A stretch of DNA of 64,000 bases from Arthrobacter horti (GTDB lineage Bacteria > Actinomycetota > Actinomycetes > Actinomycetales > Micrococcaceae). How positions within the stretch are numbered: the stretch's first letter is position 1; every line of letters begins with the position of its first letter. Location: positions 622,532 to 686,531 of the forward strand of contig NZ_JAVALS010000001.1 in the NCBI RefSeq assembly GCF_030731045.1, in the 5' to 3' direction. Below the pieces are notes generated by a model. The model made no database searches, was not told the origin of the DNA, and saw nothing but the letters and a program-made list of their open reading frames with translations. Made by a program: the position numbers and the translations under genes. Below are positions 36,389 to 46,700 of the stretch, piece by piece.

Positions 36389-37642
36389 TCAGTACCAGTT
36401 GAAGCTGATCTCATGGCCCCAGGCGTTGCACGGCGAGCCGTAGCGGTCCCGGATGTACCCGAGGCCCCAGGTGATCTGGGTGCGGTAGTTGGTGAGCCAA
36501 TCGCTCCCTGCACTCGCATACTTGCCAGCCGGGAGGGCCTGGGCGATGCCGTAGGCGTCGGAGCTGGGGTTGGTGGCCGTGGTCATCCAGCTGGACTCCT
36601 GCGTCCAGAGGAGCTGAAGGCACCGGAACTGATCCTGGCCCCAGCCGTAGGCGCCGAGCTGCCCGGCCGCATAGGCCTGGGCAGCCGCGGGGTCATTGAG
36701 CCCGCCACCCGCCGGGGGAACCAGCACGGATGGCGGGTCGACGACGGCACCGCCGCCTCCCCCACCACCGGTGCCGCTGTTCTGCTGGGCGGCCGCAGCT
36801 GCAGCGGCTGCCGCTGCAGCCTGTTCGCGGGCGAGTTCGGCGGCACGTGCCTTGGCCGCCTGAGCCGCCTGGTACGCGGCCAGAGCGTCCTGGCCCTGTT
36901 GATAGCGTTGCTCGACCCGCGCCGTCGTACCCTTCAGCGAAGCCAGCTGGGCAGTGAGCTCCTGACTGTGCTGCTGCTGGAGTGCCAGCTGGGTGTCCAT
37001 GGCGGCTTTGGCGGCCCGCGCGGCGTCGGACTTCTGCCTGGCGTCATCGGCCAGGCGCTGCCTTTCGTCCTCCGCGGCCTGTTGCATGGCCTGCAGCGAC
37101 TGGACGGTCTTCTCCGCGACGCTCGCCTGGCCGAGGAGCCCGGTGGCGCGGTCGGTGACGATCTGCAGGACGCTCAGGCCCTGGAGGTTGTCCGGCTGGA
37201 CCGACTGGAGGTCCGGGACACCGGGCATGTCGGTGCTGCCGGTCTTGTAGGCCTGGACGGCGAGGGCCCCGTACTCCTTGCGGTAGCGCGCGGCCTCGGC
37301 GGTGGCCTGGGTCAGCTGGGAGGTGAGGGCGTCGACCTTGGCCTTGGCGAGCGTGAGGGCGGCGTCGGCCTGGGCGTACTGGCCGGCCGCGACGACGGCG
37401 GCGGTGCCGCGCTTCTCCGATTCGGTCTGGAGCGTGCCGAGCAGCTGGTTGATCTTGGTGATCTCCGTGGCCTTGGCGCCCTCGTTCTGCTTGGCCTGCT
37501 GGACATCGCTCCAGCTGGGGTAGCCACTGGGCGGGGTGTCGTCATCGGCCCGGGCGGCGGGCGTCAACCCGAGGCCAAGGAATGCGGCGGTCAGGGCCGT
37601 GGCGAGGAGCGGGGAGGCGGCACGGCGCGTAAGGCTCGGCAT
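36389..37642 (-). CDS. Secreted coiled-coil cell-wall hydrolase with lytic-transglycosylase-like domain
   Basis: 417 residues. A Sec signal (SPLLATALTAAFLGLGLTPAARA) precedes a long, Ala/Gln-rich coiled coil (about residues 50-290), like the N-terminal arms of NlpC/P60 and EnvC-type hydrolases. After a Gly/Pro linker (about 290-330) the C-terminal ~100 residues (LQLLWTQESSWMTTATNPSS, YGIAQALPAGKYAS, ITWGLGYIRDRYG) resemble the lysozyme-like SLT fold, with Glu in TQESSW as candidate acid. It probably cleaves glycan strands in the wall. TACTCT (37656-37651) lies 8 nt before ATG 37642. Confidence 0.85.
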   Translation of the reverse strand: MPSLTRRAASPLLATALTAAFLGLGLTPAARADDDTPPSGYPSWSDVQQAKQNEGAKATEITKINQLLGTLQTESEKRGTAAVVAAGQYAQADAALTLAKAKVDALTSQLTQATAEAARYRKEYGALAVQAYKTGSTDMPGVPDLQSVQPDNLQGLSVLQIVTDRATGLLGQASVAEKTVQSLQAMQQAAEDERQRLADDARQKSDAARAAKAAMDTQLALQQQHSQELTAQLASLKGTTARVEQRYQQGQDALAAYQAAQAAKARAAELAREQAAAAAAAAAAAQQNSGTGGGGGGGAVVDPPSVLVPPAGGGLNDPAAAQAYAAGQLGAYGWGQDQFRCLQLLWTQESSWMTTATNPSSDAYGIAQALPAGKYASAGSDWLTNYRTQITWGLGYIRDRYGSPCNAWGHEISFNWY

Positions 37643-37686
37643 AAAGTCCCAGAGTACCGGCGGCGCGGCTCGATGCCGGGGCGGCG

Positions 37687-37743
37687 GGCCCGGCTCCCGG
37701 GGTATTCACAGGAATGCTGTGATCGCGTGAAGGGAGCCGGGCC
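37687..37743 (-). terminator. Terminator-like nested hairpin
   Basis: Outer arms GGCCCGGCTCCC (37687-37698) and GGGAGCCGGGCC (37732-37743) are perfect 12-bp complements. Inside them TCACAG-GAATG-CTGTGA (37706-37722) forms a second hairpin. It lies just after the stop of the gene ending at 37759 and before the cell-wall hydrolase. It probably ends transcription of the upstream gene. Confidence 0.6.
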
Positions 37744-37758
37744 GCCGGATGGTCAGGC

Positions 37759-38601
37759 TCAGCCGATCGGGGCCAGCTCGGGGGCGCTCGCGAGGCGCTC
37801 ACGACCGTCTGCGGTCACAGAGACCTTCTTGCCGGTGATCTCGATCAGGCCCTGGTCCTGGAGTGTCTGCCAGGCGTCGTTGAGCGGTTCGAGTTCGGCC
37901 ATGGAGCGGACCACCTGGGGCAGGCGGCCGTCGGCGTCAGCAAGGGCCCCGACCTCATCCTCGGAAAGGCGCTTCTGGGAGCCGACGGCGTGGAGGCCGA
38001 CGGCCGCCGCGGCACCTGCGATGTCCGCCAGGCGGAGGGCGCCGGTGGCCGTGAGCTCCTTACCGGCACCGATCCAGGCAAGGAGGGCAGAGACCGCGTC
38101 AGCGGCGGCCGCGTCCTCAGCCTCGTCAGCCGCACCCTCTTCGCCGGCGCTCAGTTCCGCCTCAAGTTCCCCGTCGAGGTCGAAGCTTTCCAGGATGATG
38201 TCAAGGTGGTCGGCGTCACCGGTCCACGTGCCGGTGGCGTCGAGGAAGGCCGTGTAGACCTGGACGTCGTCCATGATCACGTGGAAGACGCGGTTCTCCT
38301 CATCGGCCGAGCCCAGCTCCTCGAGCTGGCTGGTGGTGCGCAGGAAGACGCCGGCGTCGAACTCGGTGGCGAGGACGGGTGCGCCACTCGCGCCGTAGAG
38401 CCAGAGGAACTGCTTGACGGACTGGAGGACCTGGAGAGCCTCGGAACCGGTGTTGCCATCGGCCTCCTCGTACCACTTCACGAAGGGCAGGGCGAGGGCG
38501 TCGACGGCGAACTCCGCCTTCTTGTAGAGCGCCTCGCTCTGCCGCTCGGCGGCAGCCTGCTTCTTGTCGGTCTGACGCAGCTTCTTCCGGTTCCGGCTCA
38601 T
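37759..38601 (-). CDS. Conserved-looking protein of unknown function, long paralogue
   Basis: 280 residues, not recognised. The Lys/Arg-rich N-terminus is followed by a helical region and an acidic Ala/Glu-rich centre, then a winged-helix-like C-terminus (LNDAWQTLQDQGLIEITGKKVSVTADGRERL). No signal or membrane segment; cytoplasmic. Residues about 25-150 (FVKWYEEADGNTGSEALQVL, ENRVFHVIMDDVQVYTAFLD, TGTWTGD) are similar to the protein at 40255-40653, so the two are paralogues. ATG 38601 has GGAGGACC close upstream. A DUF222-HNH gene lies between the pair. Confidence 0.85.
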   Translation of the reverse strand: MSRNRKKLRQTDKKQAAAERQSEALYKKAEFAVDALALPFVKWYEEADGNTGSEALQVLQSVKQFLWLYGASGAPVLATEFDAGVFLRTTSQLEELGSADEENRVFHVIMDDVQVYTAFLDATGTWTGDADHLDIILESFDLDGELEAELSAGEEGAADEAEDAAAADAVSALLAWIGAGKELTATGALRLADIAGAAAAVGLHAVGSQKRLSEDEVGALADADGRLPQVVRSMAELEPLNDAWQTLQDQGLIEITGKKVSVTADGRERLASAPELAPIG

Positions 38602-38690
38602 GGTCCTCCGTTGTCGTTGGGCACTTCACCCCCCACACCGGCTCAAACCGGACGCCGGGGCATGCCGCGGCGCAGGGTGAAGTGAGGGGT

Positions 38691-38709
38691 CGGCTATCCA
38701 TGATAGCCG
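38691..38709 (-). other. Perfect inverted repeat between HNH gene and paralogue
   Basis: CGGCTATC-CAT-GATAGCCG has an 8-bp stem. It is 8 bp beyond the HNH stop and 90 bp before the paralogue start. It may be a weak terminator or an operator; a TATCAT hexamer lies in the stem on the minus strand. Confidence 0.5.
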
Positions 38710-38716
38710 GGTGCGC

Positions 38717-40186
38717 TCAGAAAGGCGGCGGGTCCGGTTCGCGGCAGGGTCGTCGGCTATAACCCACTGGGTGACTCCGTCCGGCTTCCGCGTGGGTGGG
38801 TGCCGCTGACCGGGACGCTGTCCGCGTGGCCGGGCCGGGTGGCTTGTCCGTGTAGACCTTGCCCGCGGGGCTGGTCCATTCCAGCACTCCCCCGCCGGTC
38901 TGGCGGACCCGCCACCTCGAATGGTGTTTCAGGAGATGATGCCTGCGGCACAGACCGGCCAGATTCCCCACCTCCGTGGCCCCGCCATACGCGGCGTCCT
39001 CGGTGTGGTCCAGATCCAGCCATACCGCCGGGATCCCGCACCCCGGGAAACGGCACCGGCTGTCCCGCGCCGCCAGGTAGCGCCTGAGCTCCGCGCTCGG
39101 CCGGTACCGGTCCACCGCTAGAACAGCACCCGTGAACGGATCCGTCAGCACCCGGTTCCACCCCGCCGCCGCCCCAGCCAGACGCCGCGCCGACTCCGGA
39201 TCCAGGACCACATGACCGTTCAACTCGGGGGCGACTCCTTCGGCGGCACTTGAGCCCTCTGTTCCGGTCTCATGGGCATGCCAGTGCCCGTGCCGCATCA
39301 TCACATCCGCGGGGATCGTCACCTCCACGCTCGCCGTGATCGCGGCCAGGTGCCCCTCCGGACCATCCATCCCACTCGGGGCACCCCGCAACAACAGCTC
39401 GGCCAGAAGATCCGCCCGCAGCTGATCCATGGACCGGACCTCGACCGGGCCCATGGCGTCCGTCCCGGATGCCTCCTTATGGGCCGTGGCCATGCCCGTC
39501 AACCGGCTATGAACCCCGAACGCCACCGCAGCCGGCAGCACCGCGCACAGCTCCGCCATCCCATCCACCAGAGGCGTCACCCACACCCGACGCTCCTGAA
39601 GGGCACGCTCAAACCGGCCCGGCAATCCTTCAGGACGGACCTTCTCCGCCTCCCGCACCGCCAACCGCCGGACCCGGCCCGGAGTCTCCCGTGCCGCGCT
39701 CTCCAGGACCACCGCCTCATACGCACCGCGAGCTTCATCATCATGGAGGTCGGCCCCGGCCTCCCGGATCACCTGCGCATGAGCCATACTGATCCGCCCC
39801 TCACACAGCGCATCAACGGTCGCCGGGAACCGCGTCACCAACTCCACGGCCTGGCCCATCTGCCTCTGAACCGTCCGGTCGCTCACCCTGGTTGCCGCCG
39901 CAATCTCCGCCGCCACCGAACGCTCCGCCAGCTCAGCCGCCCGCACATCCCAGCGCGCGTACTCAAACCCCGCCGGCACGCCGTCGTCGTCCTCAATCAA
40001 CGCATGAGACAGCTCCGCGGCCATCGCCAGCAGCAACTCCCGGCCCGCCTGCGCCTGAGCAATCACCCGCTCCGCAGCAGCGATCGCCTCCGTCAAAGCA
40101 GACAGAGCCTTCACCGGATCGGACACACCCGAAGACGAGGTGGCCTGCCCGGCCTCCCACGTCCCGCGAGTGCTCCTGCTCTCCAT
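38717..40186 (-). CDS. DUF222 domain protein with C-terminal HNH endonuclease motif
   Basis: 489 residues. The DUF222 domain (13E12-repeat type) covers roughly residues 60-360 (FEYARWDVRAAELAERSVAAE, LCEGRISMAHAQVIREA, MDQLRADLLAELLLRG). The HNH domain near residue 395-440 shows CRFPGC, DLDHTEDAAYGG and NLAGLCRRHHLLKHH, so metal-binding residues are intact. The family is highly multicopy in Micrococcales and Mycobacteriales, its function is unknown and mobility is suspected. It splits a pair of paralogous genes. The promoter region has TTCAAT 6 nt before ATG and an upstream TGTCAGACCCCG motif. Confidence 0.93.
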   Translation of the reverse strand: MESRSTRGTWEAGQATSSSGVSDPVKALSALTEAIAAAERVIAQAQAGRELLLAMAAELSHALIEDDDGVPAGFEYARWDVRAAELAERSVAAEIAAATRVSDRTVQRQMGQAVELVTRFPATVDALCEGRISMAHAQVIREAGADLHDDEARGAYEAVVLESAARETPGRVRRLAVREAEKVRPEGLPGRFERALQERRVWVTPLVDGMAELCAVLPAAVAFGVHSRLTGMATAHKEASGTDAMGPVEVRSMDQLRADLLAELLLRGAPSGMDGPEGHLAAITASVEVTIPADVMMRHGHWHAHETGTEGSSAAEGVAPELNGHVVLDPESARRLAGAAAGWNRVLTDPFTGAVLAVDRYRPSAELRRYLAARDSRCRFPGCGIPAVWLDLDHTEDAAYGGATEVGNLAGLCRRHHLLKHHSRWRVRQTGGGVLEWTSPAGKVYTDKPPGPATRTASRSAAPTHAEAGRSHPVGYSRRPCREPDPPPF

Positions 40187-40254
40187 GAACCCATTGAATC
40201 AGCGGGGTCTGACATTAATTCCAGGTGGCGGAACCGGGATGTGGCCGGCCGCTC

Positions 40255-40653
40255 CTAGCCCTGCAGCGCCGCCAGATCTTCCGGGTCGCCGCTCCAGGCC
40301 CCCGTGGTCTCCAGGAAGTCCAGGTAGGAATGCATGGACGCCCCGAGGAAGTCCAGGAGTTCCCGGTTCTCCGCGACGCTGCCGGCCAGGGCGTCGTAGG
40401 CCGCCACGAACTCGTCCGGGCGGAAGGCCGTCACGGAGATGTCCCCGGACCCGTCGGCGCCCGCGACCACCAGGTCCTGCACCACGTCCAGCACCGCGGC
40501 GGCGTTCCACTCACCCACGGGCTCCTCGTTCTCCTGGAACCAGGCCACGAAGGCCGGCGTCACCGCGTCGAGGGCGCGCCGCACTTTGCCGCGCAGCGCC
40601 TGCTCGGCCTGGGCACCGCCATCGTCCCGCGCACCGCGCTTCGCATTCGCCAC
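40255..40653 (-). CDS. Protein of unknown function, short paralogue
   Basis: 132 residues, not recognised by family. It matches the N-terminal half of the 280-residue protein at 37759-38601: FVAWFQENEEPVGEWNAAAVL aligns with FVKWYEEADG..., SMHSYLDFLETTGAWSGD with DVQVYTAFLDATGTWTGD. It lacks the C-terminal winged-helix-like region. GTG 40653 with GGAAGGAA upstream is chosen over ATG 40701. TAGACT (40714-40709) is a likely -10 element. The gene lies between the giant gene and the HNH gene. Confidence 0.8.
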   Translation of the reverse strand: MANAKRGARDDGGAQAEQALRGKVRRALDAVTPAFVAWFQENEEPVGEWNAAAVLDVVQDLVVAGADGSGDISVTAFRPDEFVAAYDALAGSVAENRELLDFLGASMHSYLDFLETTGAWSGDPEDLAALQG

Positions 40654-40752
40654 GAGGGTTCCTTCCGTCGGTTTCTCCGTCCGGGAATCCTCGCCCGGCA
40701 AGCAGATCAGTCTACTACCCCGGGCGCCGGGAAGTGGCCTGGAGATCCCGCT

Positions 40753-43700
40753 CTACGAAACAGTGAAGCCTGTCTGTCCCACCGTGCGCGGCCTGTCGAT
40801 CTGCTTGGGGATCTGCAGGTATGCCGTGCAGGAGCCGCCCGCGGGCGGGTAGATCGTCTGGGACCGGCCGGTGCCGTCGGCGCCGATCACCACGGTCAGC
40901 GCCGTGCTGTAGACGACCGCCCCGTTCACCGTGCACACCACCGTGATCTGGTAATAGTCCCGGTTGTTGGCGCCCACGACCTTGAAGTACACGCCGCCCG
41001 TCGACGTCACCGTGCTGCCACCGGCGGCAGGCACGGCCGTGATGCCCGGGCCGCTCGTACTGCCCGCCGGGCTGGCCGTGCCCGACGTCGAAGTGCCTGA
41101 GCCGGTGCCCGGCGTCGTGGCCGCGGTCGTGTTCGCCGCCGGCGCCAGAGCGGGTGCGGAGCTCGCGCTGCTCGCCGTCGCGGTCGGCGTCGCCGTCGTC
41201 GTGGTGGCCCCGGCGGGCGGTGCGATCGCGCTCGTGATCGTCACGGCCGCGAAACCGCGCGCCAGGTTGTAACCCGCCACCGGGGAGACCTGGACCCAGA
41301 AGAACTCGCTCGGCTCGTACTTCCCGCTCCCGTTCACCGTGACCTTGATCGTCGCGGACGTGGATCCTGCCGCGAATGTCACCGTCCCGGACGCCGCCAC
41401 GTAATCCCCCGAGGCCGCGGTGGCCACCGGCCCGTCCAGGGCCGTCCAGCTCAGCGTGAGCGGGCTGGCAGGTGCCGCCGAGAGCGTGATGGTGAGCGTC
41501 GCCGTCGTCGTTCCCGACGCCGGTGCGGTCACCGCGGCGTCCGCGATCGAGATGGTGGGCGGTGGCGGAGACGCTCCGGCGAACACCTGGTCGTCCGTCA
41601 TGAAGCGGAAGGAGTCGAACGACGCCGTGCCGGACTGAGCGAGCGTGCCCACCCTGCCGTCGGTCACAGTCGCGTTGAAGATGTAGCTGCCGAGCACCTG
41701 CCCGTTGAGCGTGACCGTCACCACCGTGCCCTTGAGGACGAGGTCCAGCGTGTAGTCCCTGCCCGCCGTGAGCGCCACGGCGTAGCTCTGCTGGATCTGC
41801 CAGCCGCGTCGAGGATCCATGTGGCCTACGATGACGCGCTGACCGGCGATGTCCAGCGCGGCGAACTTGAAGTCGTTCGGCGCGTACTCGTCGAAGACCA
41901 GGCCCGCGACGCCGTTGGTGTTCAGCACCGCGACGACCTCGACGTACGACGTCGGATCGATGAGCTGGCCCTGCGGGGTGTAGCTCGTAGCGGACACCAC
42001 GGGCGAGCCGCCGGCCGCCGTTCCGTACCGCCCGTAGGCCACGTTCCAGATGCCCGTCTGATCGGCGGTGAACCAGTCGGCCGTGCCGTTGTCGAAGTAG
42101 CTCGTGCGGTCGAGTACCACCTGCGGCGGGATCACCTGCAGCGCGATGTTGTCGATGACACCCTGCGAGTCGTTCGAGCCGAAGCCGATGAAGCCCTTGT
42201 TGAGCGCCACCCGATCCCCGTTGGGCAGGACTCTGACCGGGAAGCTGTACGTGAACGCCTTGGTCCCGTTGATCGTCACGGTCACCACGGTGCCGTTGAC
42301 CGCCACCAGCAGATCGTAGAAGGTACCCGGCGAGAGCGAGCCCTGCACCGAACCCTGCGCGTCGTACCACCAGCCGTTCGCGTCACGGTGGCCGATCACC
42401 ATCTTGTTGATCGAGTCGTCGATGCCCGCGAACTTGAAGTCCGTGGGGCTCCAGTAGTCGAAGATGACGAACGAGTTCGCCTTCCAGCCGCCCGTGGGCT
42501 TCTGGACTGAGATCGACGCACGGATCTCGTAGTAGATCGGGAGATAGGCGTCGGCGTACCAGACGGCTGCGGCGTCCTTGCCGAGCGATGCGGCTCCCAC
42601 CTGGAGCTGGCCGTTGGCGACCTGGAACGTACCCGAGTCGACTGCGAAGCCCTGCAGTGTTCCGCCGTTGAAGTCGGCCGAGCGGAGCACGTCCCTCTTT
42701 CCGCCGGGCAGGTTGCCGGCCTGCGGGTCGGTGGGGCCGCCCGTCTGCAGCTGCCACAGTCCGTGGTCGTGCTGCGTGACGAGGCCGAGCTCACCGTCTG
42801 GCTCGCCGTTGCGGGCCGGATCGTCGCCGGTGTCGGTGGCCCGCGTCGGGTCGGCACCCTGCGAGCGCGAGAGTGCGTACAGGAATTCAGGCAGCTGCGG
42901 CTCGACCTGCCGGCTCACGGTGGCGATGCCGAATGGCGAGAACGGGACGAGGTAGCTGTTGAACTCACCCACCCAGTCGATGAGCCGGTCGCCGCCCGTG
43001 TTGCCGATCAGGATGTCGAGCCCGCCGCCGCCGAACGCGCGGTCCTCGAAGCTCGAGTTGGGCCCGTCGGGCACATCGTTCAGACCGTAGCTCGTGCCGG
43101 TCGTGAGATCGTCGTCCGCCTGGAGGAGGTCGTTGCCGTAGCCGCCGTACATCGTGTCGTTGCCGGTGCCGCCCACCAGCCAGTCGTTGCCGAGGTCTCC
43201 GAAGAGAACGTCGTTGCCGTCCGACGGCACCGTACTGGTCTGTGTGCAGTTGCTCTGATTGTCGACGGCGGTGCAGGCGGTGACGGGGTCGCCGAGGGTC
43301 GCGTCGTTGTTCAGGAAGAACTGGAGGTTCTTGGGCGGCGGGCCGCCCTTCCACACGCTGCCATCCGGGTTGAAGAGGATGATGCGCCGCGGATCGTACT
43401 CATCGTAGAGGAGGAACTCGCCGAGGCGGCTGGCGACGTGGTGGTTGGAATGCCAGGCGTTGGTGTCCGCGCCGAAGTGCAGGATGTCGCCCGGGTTCCA
43501 CGGGTGGTAGAAGTCGGTGCGGGTGACACCCACGGGGTTGCCGTTGGCGTCGAACGCCTGCACGTAGCTCTCGGCACGGGCCTCCGAGCCGCTCATCGCA
43601 TCATCGCCCGCCCCGCCGTGCAGCTGGTCGTTGCCGAGGCCGCCGAAGATGACGTCATCCGAATTGTTCGCATCGTAGTTCGGGTTCGCGGCGCCCGCGG

Positions 43701-46700
43701 AGCGCGGGGTGAGATCGAACGATGTCTCATCGACCGCCGTCGCGAGGGCGCCATTGTGGTTGATCGTGGCCTGCTGGACCATACCGGGCGTGTAGATGAA
43801 CTCGTCCAGGACGTTGCCGTTGGAGATGCGCGTGTTCGGGTCCGTGGGCAGGAGCGTGAGGACTCCGAAGAGCGGCTCGGAGTAGCAGCCGGCGGCGTTC
43901 GGCGCGCAGCCGTTCGCGACCCAGGCGCTGCCGTTCCAGCTCACGCCCGTGGCGCTGTTGCGGCTGGTGAAGATCCGGCCGTCGTCGCCGAGGATCGTGT
44001 CATCGCCCGTGCCACCGGAGAGCCAGTCGCTGCCCCAGCCGCCGATGATCTGATCGTTCTGGGCGTCTCCGTAGACGATGTCGTAGCCGGGACCGGCGTA
44101 GACGGTGTCGTCGCCGGACTCGCCGTGGACCTCGTTGACGCCGCCGATGTCGTAGAGACGGCAGTTCGGGTTGTAGACCGGGTTGCCGTTGGCGTCGAGG
44201 GCCGGGGCACAGGCGGCAAGCTGCTGGGCGAACATGAGGCTGTGGACACCCGGCAGGACCGGGCTGCAGACGGGCTGTGTGGGCGAGGTGTTGCACGTCC
44301 CGGGGGTGCCGGCCGGGAAGAAGAGGTCTGGCCGGAAGTCCGGGCCGCCCGGCGTGTAGTCCAGGAGGCTCACGCCCCGGACCACCTGCTGGCCGTCCGC
44401 GTTGTACTTGCAGGAGACGGGCCGGCCGGACGCGTCGAGCGTGCAGCGCGTCAGATCGTAGGTGTCCCAGTTGTACGTCACGTAGCGCATGGTGTCCGGG
44501 TTGCTCAGGAGCAGGTGGCAGTCCGCCGCGGCACCGGAGGATGTCGCCGCCTGGCAGCCCGAGGTGTCGGTGCCGTTGATGCCCACGATCCGCACGATGT
44601 CGCCGTTCGCGCCGACCACGGTGTCCGCGTCACGGGAGTGGATGTCCCGGTTGAGTGTGCCGTCGGCGAGCTGCCGGTTCGCGGTCGCGTTGAGACCGCC
44701 GGTCTCACCGACTTCGTTGTTGAGGTCGGTCTGTGTCCCGGCGCCGCCGAAGATGAGGTTCTTCCCAAGGTCGCCGACGACGGCGGAGAGCGGCACGTAC
44801 GTCGGGTTGCCGAAGGCGTCGGGCACCACGGAGTAGGAGCCGCCGTCGGGCCGCTGGTAGGGACTCGTGAGGCTGTAGAAGTCGGAGTTGCCGCCCACCA
44901 GGTCGTCCTGGCCGAGGCCGCCGAAGATGACGTCGTTGCCGGCGTTGCCTTCGATGTAGTCCGAGCCGTCCGTGGCGCGCTCCACCGAGGGGTAGACGGT
45001 GAGCGGGCCGACGGGGTCGCACACGATCGACCCGGCCGCTCCGGTGCAGCCCGTCGGTGTGCGGAACGCACCCACGCGCTGGAGCATCGACGTCGGGCTG
45101 CCCGGGGAGATCCAGTCGATCGAGCCGTCGCCCTGGATGGTGTCATCGCCCATCTGGCCGAGGATCACGTCGTTCGCGCCGCCGCCGGCAAGGTAGTCGT
45201 TGCCCCACGAGCCGAGCCACTTCAGGCCGTCGTCGGCCGCGAAGTCCTGCCACAGGTTGGAGACCTTGTACTCGGCCCACCACGGGACGTCGTTGGCCGT
45301 GCGGTAGTTCTGCGCCACCCCGTTGGTGAGCAGCGCACCGGAGTTGTAGGCGTCCACGGCTCCGCCGCACGGGTTGGTCCGGTCGGAGCGGCTGTACAGG
45401 AGCGTCCCGCACAGCGACTGGAAGCGTCCGTTGGTCCAGTCACCGTAGCTGCGCTGGATCGAGACGTTGTCGCCGAAGATCATGTCGTTCTGCCCGCCGC
45501 CGTCGACCGCGTCGTTGCCCGGCCCGCCGATGAGCATGTCGCGGCCCGAACCGCCGTAGACCCAGTCGTCGTCGCCGTTCTGCAGGGCCTTCGAGTCGAC
45601 GCTCAGCACGCCGATGCCGCCGTCCGTCTGCGTGCCGGCCGTGCCGAGGCCGCCGGTGAGCAGCGTGGTCTGGATCTTCTGGAGCTTGCCGGGAACGGGC
45701 TTCGTCGTATCACGGGCGCCCGAGACGTCCTGGGTGATCACTCCGAGGTCGCCGAAGATGATGTTGTCATCCTGGCCGATGGTGGTGCCGTTGACACCGG
45801 GGAGCGTGCCCACGCCCGCGCCGTACAGGAGGTCCGGGGCGGCCTTGAGGAGGTCACGGTCGGGGTATTGCGCGGCCGGGTAGCCCGTGGGGCCATTGCC
45901 TGCCGTCGCGACCGTGAGCACGCGCGTGATGAGGTCCACATTGAAGCCGGAGTCGCCGTAGATCATGTCCTCGCCGCGTTCGCCGAAGACCGTGTCCGAG
46001 CCCGAACCGCCCGCGATCTGGTCGCCGGTCTGCGAGCCGATGAGCACGTCGTCACCCGCACCGCCGTACATCGTGACGCCGATGCTCAGGAGATTGCCGT
46101 TGGCGTCGGTGCCGGTGAGCGCGTGGGCGTCGATGATGTCGTTGCCGCTGAACTGGAACGGGTTGGCGAGCGGGAAGATGAAGAACGGTGCGCTGTTGCC
46201 CACCCGGTTGAGCACGACGACGCTGTACACGCCCGTGGTGGTGGCACCCGGCGTCGTGACGGGGAAGGCGGGGCCGGCCGGGAAGTCGGCGAGCGAGAGG
46301 GTGAGGTTGACCGAGATCGTGGTCGCGGTGACCGCCTTGATGATGCCGACGTACTGCGACACCGCGGTCACTGTGCGCGTCGCCCATGGCATCGGGGCGA
46401 TCACGGGGCCGTTCAGGAGCATGGTCTGGCGCAGGCTGTCGAAGCCCGTGATGGTCCAGACGCCGGTGAGGCCGGAGATGATGATCTGCATGCCGGTCGT
46501 GTAGGCGGCGTTCCACGTGCCGGTGGCGAGCGTGATGCGGTCGGTGCCCAGGAGGACGGAGCCGCTCTGGACGATCGGTGTGGCGAGGCTCAGGGCGAGT
46601 TCCTGGCCCACGGCGAAGCCGTCGTGGAGGAACGTGCCACTGCCGGTGCAGGTCCCGGTGCAGGAGTTGAGCGTGATCGTACCCGTGTGGCCGTCAGCGG

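Noticed and set aside
40753-41100. Search for an LPXTG-type sorting signal or membrane anchor at the giant protein's C-terminus
   Set aside because: No LPXTG-like motif, hydrophobic stretch or basic tail is present; the chain ends in a hydrophilic beta-rich domain.
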